Shown: positions 59,458-64,000 of the stretch, in pieces
How the letters are laid out: the number at the start of each line of letters is the position of its first letter
How positions within the stretch are numbered: position 1 is the stretch's first letter
DNA from: DATAEE01 sp036257535
Lineage (GTDB): Bacteria > Acidobacteriota > Vicinamibacteria > Vicinamibacterales > 2-12-FULL-66-21
NCBI GenBank assembly: GCA_036257535.1
Contig: DATAFJ010000089.1
Location: forward strand, 1 to 64,000
Reading direction: 5' to 3'
Length of the DNA: 64,000 nucleotides
Notes under the pieces: model-generated
What the model was told of the DNA's origin: nothing
Databases searched by the model: none
Seen by the model: only the letters and a program-made list of their open reading frames with translations
Program-made: the position numbers and the translations under genes

Positions 59458-60210
59458 CTACTGCCGGATCCGGACGTCGCCGCTGAAGGTCTTGAAGCGC
59501 AGCTCGTTGCCGCCGCGTGCGTTCAGCGTGCCGTTGAACCGCTTCCTGCCGCCGCTGCGCGTCGTCAGGGGAAGATCGCTCGAAAAACCTCCGCTGAACG
59601 AATTGAACCGGACGTCGCCGCCGGCGTCGCCAGGCACGCGCGCCTCGATGTCACCACTGAAGGTCTCGGCGTCGATTTCTGGCGCCCCTGCAGACGCCGA
59701 CAGATCGAGATCGATGCTGCCGCTGAACGAATTCAGCGTGAATGGGCCGGTGCCGTTCCTGACGGTAATGCCGCCCGAGAAGGTGTGCAGCTTCTGCGCC
59801 CCTTCGACGCCGTCGATCGTCACGTCGCTCGAGAACGCGTCGAGATCGATCGCGGTCTGAGCGGGGACGGAGATTTCGAAGTCCGTCTTGACGACGTTTT
59901 CCTTGTCGTTGTCATACGACCTGTCTCGACGGTTGGCATCGATCCGCAGCGTCGAGCCGTCGACCCTGATGTCGAGCTTGATACGGTCGAGCCGATCGCG
60001 GGTGGCCGTCCGCACAGCCTTCACGACCACCTGGTCGCCGCCGGATCCACTGATCCGGATGTCGCCCGAGAAGTTCTTGAGCACCAGCGAACCGCCGGAC
60101 GCGAACGGGATTGTCCGGTCCACGCGTTCGGTTTCCCTGGGCTGGGCAGTCGCCTGGGAAGACGCAAGCGTGACGGCGAGACAGGCGGCGAGCAAGATTC
60201 TCGTATGCAT
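59458..60210 (-). CDS. DUF4097-family exported beta-helix protein
   Basis: A 250-residue protein with signal peptide LLAACLAVTLASSQATAQ. The mature part is a repetitive beta structure with the recurring FSG motif (NFSGDIRISGS, TFSGGITVRNG, SFSGSIDLDL, TFSGDIEARVPG, SFSGGFSSDL, TFSGDVRIRQ) about every 20-30 residues, diagnostic of DUF4097/adhesin-like bacterial sheets. Unknown function. GGAGAACGG precedes the ATG. It lies between the M28 peptidase and hisA and is probably a separate unit. Confidence 0.85.
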   Translation of the reverse strand: MHTRILLAACLAVTLASSQATAQPRETERVDRTIPFASGGSLVLKNFSGDIRISGSGGDQVVVKAVRTATRDRLDRIKLDIRVDGSTLRIDANRRDRSYDNDKENVVKTDFEISVPAQTAIDLDAFSSDVTIDGVEGAQKLHTFSGGITVRNGTGPFTLNSFSGSIDLDLSASAGAPEIDAETFSGDIEARVPGDAGGDVRFNSFSGGFSSDLPLTTRSGGRKRFNGTLNARGGNELRFKTFSGDVRIRQ

Positions 60211-60241
60211 GTCCGTTCTCCAGACTTCCGGATAGACGGGA

Positions 60242-60925
60242 TCATCGGTCGAAAGGTTGCAGGCGCCCTGTATAGAGCGCCATCCCGACGACGGCGTCGA
60301 CCTTCATCGCGTCCAGCCGGTTGATCTCGTCCAGAGTTGTAATCCCGCCGGCTGCGGCGAGGCGTCCGGTGGCCGCCGCCCGAACGCGTTCTACCGCTGC
60401 CATATCGATGCCCTGCATCAGGCCTTCGGTGTCGACGTGGGTATAGAGGAAACCTCCCACCGCCGGATCGAGTGCGCGGACCGCGCCGACCGTGGTGATA
60501 TCGACCTGTTCGCGCCAGCCTCGGACGACGATACGCCCGCTCCTGCTGTCGACGGCGGCCACGAGCCGTTCTCGACCGATCGCTGCGGCAAACCGGTCGG
60601 CCGCGGACGGGTCCGGCCGGCCGTCAGAAAACAGCGCCGAGCCGACGATGACCTCGCGCGCACCCAGGTCAATGAGTGCGCCCGCCTGTACGCTGGTCCG
60701 CACGCCTCCACCGATTCGGCACGGCAACTCGCGCAGGATTCGTGCCGCGAGCCCGGCGTTCGCTCCGAGCCCGCGCGCGGCGTCCAGATCGATGAGCTGC
60801 ACGAGCGGATACTTTCGCAGCCGCTCGATCCAGAGATCGATGTCGTCGGTCGCGATCGCCAGCCGCTCGCCCTGCACCAGCTGCACGATCCGCCCTTCGC
60901 TGAGATCGATCGAGGGAATCAGCAC
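60242..60925 (-). CDS. hisA: HisA (phosphoribosylformimino-AICAR-P isomerase)
   Basis: A 227-residue TIM barrel, isomerising ProFAR to PRFAR in histidine biosynthesis. Catalytic Asp in MLIPSIDLSEG (Asp7) and the second Asp in YTHVDTEGLMQG; phosphate loops GGGVRT and AAGGITT. Slightly short for HisA but complete. Overlaps hisF by 7 bases and is the last gene of the his operon in the window. Confidence 0.93.
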   Translation of the reverse strand: MLIPSIDLSEGRIVQLVQGERLAIATDDIDLWIERLRKYPLVQLIDLDAARGLGANAGLAARILRELPCRIGGGVRTSVQAGALIDLGAREVIVGSALFSDGRPDPSAADRFAAAIGRERLVAAVDSRSGRIVVRGWREQVDITTVGAVRALDPAVGGFLYTHVDTEGLMQGIDMAAVERVRAAATGRLAAAGGITTLDEINRLDAMKVDAVVGMALYTGRLQPFDR

Positions 60926-61665
60926 GGGCGAACAGGAATGCCGCGAGCGGCCAGCAGCCGCTTGAGATCCGCGACCGCGCGTTCGCCGTAGTGAAAGATC
61001 GACGCGGCGAGCGCCGCGTCGGCGCGGCCTGTCGTGAAGACCTCGACGAAATGCTCCGGGCTTCCGGCGCCGCCCGACGCGATCACAGGGATGGAAACGG
61101 CGTCGGCAATCGCGGCTGTGAGCGCGCAGTCGAATCCTGCGCGCGTGCCGTCGCGGTCCATCGACGTCACGAGCAGCTCACCTGCGCCGAGGCTGGCCGC
61201 TTCCTGCGCCCACGCCGCTGCGCCTCGGCCCGTTGCCTGCCGTCCGCTGCGGACGACGACTTCGCCGCCGCGCGCATCGATCGCGACGACGACCGCCTGA
61301 CTGCCGTACCGATCCGCGAGCGCGGTGATGAGCGATGGATCTTCGACGGCCGCCGTATTGATGCACACCTTGTCGGCGCCAGCCTCGAACGCCACAACGG
61401 CATCGTCGCGGCTGCGGATCCCGCCGCCGACGGCGAGCGGGATGAAGATCTCGCGCGCGACCGCGCGGATGGTATCGCCGAGCGCCCGCCGCCCTTCAAT
61501 CGTCGCCGACACGTCGAGCACGACGATCTCGTCCGCGCCCTCGTCGTTATAGCGTCTCGCGAGCGATGCGGGGTCGCCGGCGTTTCGAAGCCCTTGGAAG
61601 CGAATTCCTTTGACGACCGAGCCGTCGCGGACATCGAGGCACGCGATGATCCTGCGCGACAGCAT
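60919..61665 (-). CDS. hisF: HisF (imidazole glycerol-phosphate synthase, cyclase subunit)
   Basis: A 248-residue TIM barrel. Motifs: RIIACLDVRDGSVVKGIRF (catalytic Asp11), AVGGGIRSRDD, VCINTAAVED, TSMDRDGTRAGFDCAL (second catalytic Asp) and ASGGAGSPEHF. With HisH it converts PRFAR to imidazole glycerol phosphate and AICAR. Overlaps hisH by one base. Confidence 0.96.
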   Translation of the reverse strand: MLSRRIIACLDVRDGSVVKGIRFQGLRNAGDPASLARRYNDEGADEIVVLDVSATIEGRRALGDTIRAVAREIFIPLAVGGGIRSRDDAVVAFEAGADKVCINTAAVEDPSLITALADRYGSQAVVVAIDARGGEVVVRSGRQATGRGAAAWAQEAASLGAGELLVTSMDRDGTRAGFDCALTAAIADAVSIPVIASGGAGSPEHFVEVFTTGRADAALAASIFHYGERAVADLKRLLAARGIPVRPC

Positions 61666-62270
61666 TACGGAGCCTCCGGGCGGCGCGTGTTCGCGAGGAA
61701 ATTCCTGAGGAAGCGAAGCCCCGTCTCACCGGATTTTTCAGGGTGGAACTGGGCGCCCGCGATGCGTCCACGCTCGACGATGCTCGCGAAGCGGAGTCCG
61801 TGACACGTCGCCGCGACGCAGCCGGCGCCAACGGGCGGGGCGAACGAATGGGTGAAGTAAACCTGGCTGCCGGGTGCGATGCCATCGAGGAGCGAAGAGG
61901 GACCGGCCGGCTCGAGCGAGTTCCAGCCGACGTGCGGCACGCGCGCTCCCTGGAGCCGCCGGCACCGGCCGGAAAACAGGCTGAGCCCGGCCAGGCCGGG
62001 CGCTTCGTCGCTGCCTTCGAAGAGCCACTGCATGCCCAGACAGATCCCGAGGAGCGCGCCGCCGTCATCGACGAACCTCAGGAGGCCGTCGCGCCACTCG
62101 GCCCCGAGCGCTGCCGTCGCGCCGAAATGGCCGACGCCGGGCACGACGACGGCGCCGGCCTGGTCGATGTCGCGCGGATGCGTGAAGCGCTGCACGCGGC
62201 CGCCGACGGCGACGAGCGCCTTCTCGACCGACTGCAGGTTGCCCACGCCGTAATCGACTAAAGCAATCAT
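61665..62270 (-). CDS. hisH: HisH (imidazole glycerol-phosphate synthase, glutaminase subunit)
   Basis: A 201-residue class I glutamine amidotransferase. MIALVDYGVGNLQSVEKAL start, VVVPGVGHFGA oxyanion region, nucleophile GICLGMQWLFEGS (Cys), VPHVGWNSL and the His/Glu pair AQFHPEKSG. ATG 62270 is chosen; upstream in-frame sequence runs into the repeat region and has no homology to the family. It is separated from hisB by a 160-base gap containing the heptamer array. Confidence 0.95.
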   Translation of the reverse strand: MIALVDYGVGNLQSVEKALVAVGGRVQRFTHPRDIDQAGAVVVPGVGHFGATAALGAEWRDGLLRFVDDGGALLGICLGMQWLFEGSDEAPGLAGLSLFSGRCRRLQGARVPHVGWNSLEPAGPSSLLDGIAPGSQVYFTHSFAPPVGAGCVAATCHGLRFASIVERGRIAGAQFHPEKSGETGLRFLRNFLANTRRPEAP

Positions 62271-62364
62271 TTCTTTACTTGCGCTGAGGCCCACCCCCAG
62301 CGCCCGCCACGCCTCGCCCACGCTCGGCGCGCTGTCTCGCAACAGCAAGCCACGCCGGCCTAGT

Positions 62365-62434
62365 GCCCCAAGCCCCAAGCCCCAGGCCCCAAGCTCCAGG
62401 CCCCAAGCTCCAAGCCCTAAGCCCTAAGCCCTAC
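62365..62434. repeat. Heptamer array GCYCYAN, ten units, inside the his operon
   Basis: Ten consecutive 7-base units: GCCCCAA, GCCCCAA, GCCCCAG, GCCCCAA, GCTCCAG, GCCCCAA, GCTCCAA, GCCCTAA, GCCCTAA, GCCCTAC. The hisB stop codon TAG (62433-62431) is formed by the last unit. The hisH-hisB gap holds the array plus about 90 bases of unremarkable GC-rich sequence. Confidence 0.92.
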
Positions 62435-63018
62435 AAGAGTCCTTTAGTACTCGGCATCCGGCGTCCGAGTCTCGCATCCTTCGCGCAAGCGGCGCGGAGC
62501 GCGCGCGCAAATGCCTTGAAAAGTGCCTCGACCTGGTGATGGCTCGAACGTCCGTAGAGCGCCTTGAGGTGCACGTTGGCGCGGGCGCCCTGCGCGAAGC
62601 CTTCGAAGAAGTCGTCGACGAGCTCCGCCTGCAGATCGCCGACGCGCAGCGGGCGGACTCGCAGATCGACGACCGCATGAACGCGGCCCGACAGGTCGAT
62701 CGCGGCCACGCCGAGCGCCTCGTCCATCGGCATCACGAAGTAGCCCGCACGGTGAATGCCCCTGCGCGCGCCAAGTGCCTTGTCGATCGATTGTCCGAGC
62801 GCGATCCCGACGTCCTCGACCGTGTGGTGCTGGTCGACGTCGAGATCCCCGCGGGCGTCAATCTGCAGGTCGAACGCCCCGTGGCGCGCGACGAGCTCGA
62901 GCATGTGGTCGAGAAACCGGATGCCGGTAGCGATGCGGTATTTTCCGCGACCGTCGAGCGCGATCCGCACGCTCACGTGCGTTTCCGACGTTCGGCGGTC
63001 GATCACCGCGCTCCGCAC
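62431..63018 (-). CDS. hisB: HisB (imidazoleglycerol-phosphate dehydratase)
   Basis: A 195-residue IGPD. The metal motifs HHTVEDVGIALGQ and HHQVEALFKAFARAL and the start RTSETHVSVRIALDGRGKYRIATGIRFLDHMLELVARHGAFD are complete. Stand-alone dehydratase without a phosphatase domain, as in most non-enteric bacteria. Overlaps hisC by 16 bases. Its terminal residues and stop run into the heptamer array. Confidence 0.95.
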   Translation of the reverse strand: MRSAVIDRRTSETHVSVRIALDGRGKYRIATGIRFLDHMLELVARHGAFDLQIDARGDLDVDQHHTVEDVGIALGQSIDKALGARRGIHRAGYFVMPMDEALGVAAIDLSGRVHAVVDLRVRPLRVGDLQAELVDDFFEGFAQGARANVHLKALYGRSSHHQVEALFKAFARALRAACAKDARLGRRMPSTKGLL

Positions 63019-64000
63019 AGCGTCTCCTCGATCGTTTCAGCCGCCCGCCGGGTATCGGCGATGCGTCCGGCCGTCACGCGGATGCAGCCGACCCCCAGGG
63101 CTGCGGTCCGATCTCGTACCGCGATGCCTCTGGCGGCAAAGGCCTCGAGCAGCCGAGGCGCCGCGTCCCCCGCGCGAAGGAGGACGAAATTCGCGGCGCT
63201 CTTCCAGTAACCGATTCCTGCGCGGTCGCAGGCGACGTACAGAATTTCTCTCGACTGCCGCGCCTCGTCCACATACTGGCCGACGTGCCGTCGATCCGCG
63301 AGCGCCGCCGGAAGCGCCGCCGTAGCGGCCGCATTCAGCGTGTATGGCGGAACGATCGCCTTGAGCTCGGCGACGACTTCCTTCGCGCCGGCGACGAGAC
63401 CGATGCGCAGCCCTGCCAGCCCGTACGCTTTTGCGAACGTGCGGCCGACGACGAGATTCGGAGCGGAGGCGAGCCGCGCGCGATCGTCGAAGAGGCTCCA
63501 GGTACCAAACTCGGCGTACGCTTCGTCCACGAACACGAGCACGTCAGGCGCCGCAACGGCGAGGTCGAAGATCGCCTCGCGAGCGATCTCGACTCCCGTC
63601 GGGTTCATCGGCGTGTTGACGAAAACGATCCGCGTCCGCGGCGTAATCGCCGGCTTGATGCGTTCGACGCCTGGCGAGAAGTCGGGCAGGGGATCGAGCC
63701 GGACGCCGCGGCCTGCGTTGGCGTGCGTCACGACTTCGTACATGTCGAACGCCGGCTCGATGATGATGGCTTCCGCGTCGGTCCGGCCCCGAAGCGCCAG
63801 CGTCGCCGCGGCGTGCAGTCCCTCGTCCAGGCCGTTCGTCAGCACGAACTCTCCGGGCTCGAGATGAAAGTAGTCGGCCGCCGCGGCGATCGCCCGGTCG
63901 TAATCCGGATACGCGGCAAAGTCTGCCGCCGTGAGAGAGCGAATCGCCTGGAGCGCGCCAGGCGCGCACCCGTCCGATCGTTCGTTCAGATGAAGCCGCA
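63003..64000 (-). CDS. hisC: HisC (histidinol-phosphate aminotransferase), 5' end beyond window
   Basis: At least 332 residues of a fold-type I PLP aminotransferase are encoded in frame to the window edge. Conserved points: RLHLNERSDG near the upstream end, VLTNGLDEGLHAAATLAL, VFVNTPMNPTG, VFVDEAYAEF and the PLP lysine in RTFAKAYGLAGLRIGLV. The final section ends TIEETLCGAR. It is the most upstream his gene visible. Confidence 0.92.
   Translation of the reverse strand, partial: RLHLNERSDGCAPGALQAIRSLTAADFAAYPDYDRAIAAAADYFHLEPGEFVLTNGLDEGLHAAATLALRGRTDAEAIIIEPAFDMYEVVTHANAGRGVRLDPLPDFSPGVERIKPAITPRTRIVFVNTPMNPTGVEIAREAIFDLAVAAPDVLVFVDEAYAEFGTWSLFDDRARLASAPNLVVGRTFAKAYGLAGLRIGLVAGAKEVVAELKAIVPPYTLNAAATAALPAALADRRHVGQYVDEARQSREILYVACDRAGIGYWKSAANFVLLRAGDAAPRLLEAFAARGIAVRDRTAALGVGCIRVTAGRIADTRRAAETIEETLCGAR

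Overview
The window is high-GC (roughly two thirds G+C), densely coded bacterial DNA, and no gap between genes exceeds about 220 bases. Two PadR-regulated permeases of the 'acidobacterial duplicated orphan permease' (ADOP) type, ECF sigma/Ser-Thr kinase pairs, many secreted S9, M28 and M55 peptidases, and intergenic 7-base tandem arrays point to Acidobacteriota, most likely the Vicinamibacteria lineage. The lineage is inferred from gene content; no rRNA or tRNA gene was seen. It reads as ordinary chromosome, with no prophage, insertion sequence or CRISPR array.

Layout. 1-3780: PadR - ADOP permease - YHS-domain protein, all on the minus strand, behind a PadR-type palindrome and promoter. 3822-7681: CPXCG zinc-ribbon protein, a membrane Ser/Thr kinase and an outer-membrane barrel protein. 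7682-9583: DNA polymerase IV, then a frameshifted four-helix-bundle (S23-type) gene bounded by inverted heptamer arrays. 9583-15787: B12-type radical SAM enzyme, glutamine synthetase III, a gene-less inverted heptamer array, SGNH lipoprotein, PhzF and CsaA. 15835-19089: topoisomerase IV A subunit, DUF1572 protein, small membrane protein. 19211-22430: ECF sigma and kinase-TPR pair. 22350-26150: prolyl oligopeptidase, an unknown His-rich secreted protein and TetR, with a perfect operator. 26271-29329: second PadR-ADOP pair. 29355-36339: 2-oxoglutarate dehydrogenase E1 and E2, DinB-like protein, topoisomerase IV B subunit, membrane protein. 36332-43106: quinone oxidoreductase, DUF885, TolB-like propeller, a tiny basic protein, a Vms1-like (baeRF) protein, an FAD oxidoreductase and an M55 peptidase. 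43166-53364: PIG-L hydrolase, a frameshifted S9 peptidase, an ECF/RskA pair, a TIGR01777 epimerase, a second S9 peptidase and a TPR protein. 53309-60210: acyltransferase, Atg22-like MFS transporter, AAA ATPase, M28 peptidase, DUF4097 protein. 60242-64000: hisA-hisF-hisH-hisB-hisC, transcribed leftward.

Themes. (1) Short-period arrays (7 nt; 9 nt inside one gene) recur at gene borders. Several have a G-rich arm followed by its inverted C-rich arm, and stop or start codons are drawn from the arrays themselves. The pair around the four-helix-bundle gene plus the gene-less copy at 13534-13681 is the best candidate here for something undescribed. (2) Several genes have a -10 hexamer only 6-8 bases before the start codon, suggesting leaderless transcripts. 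(3) Three local repressors (two PadR, one TetR) each have a readable palindromic operator. (4) Two genes carry frameshifts (9061-9475, 45792-47936), which could be biological or assembly errors.
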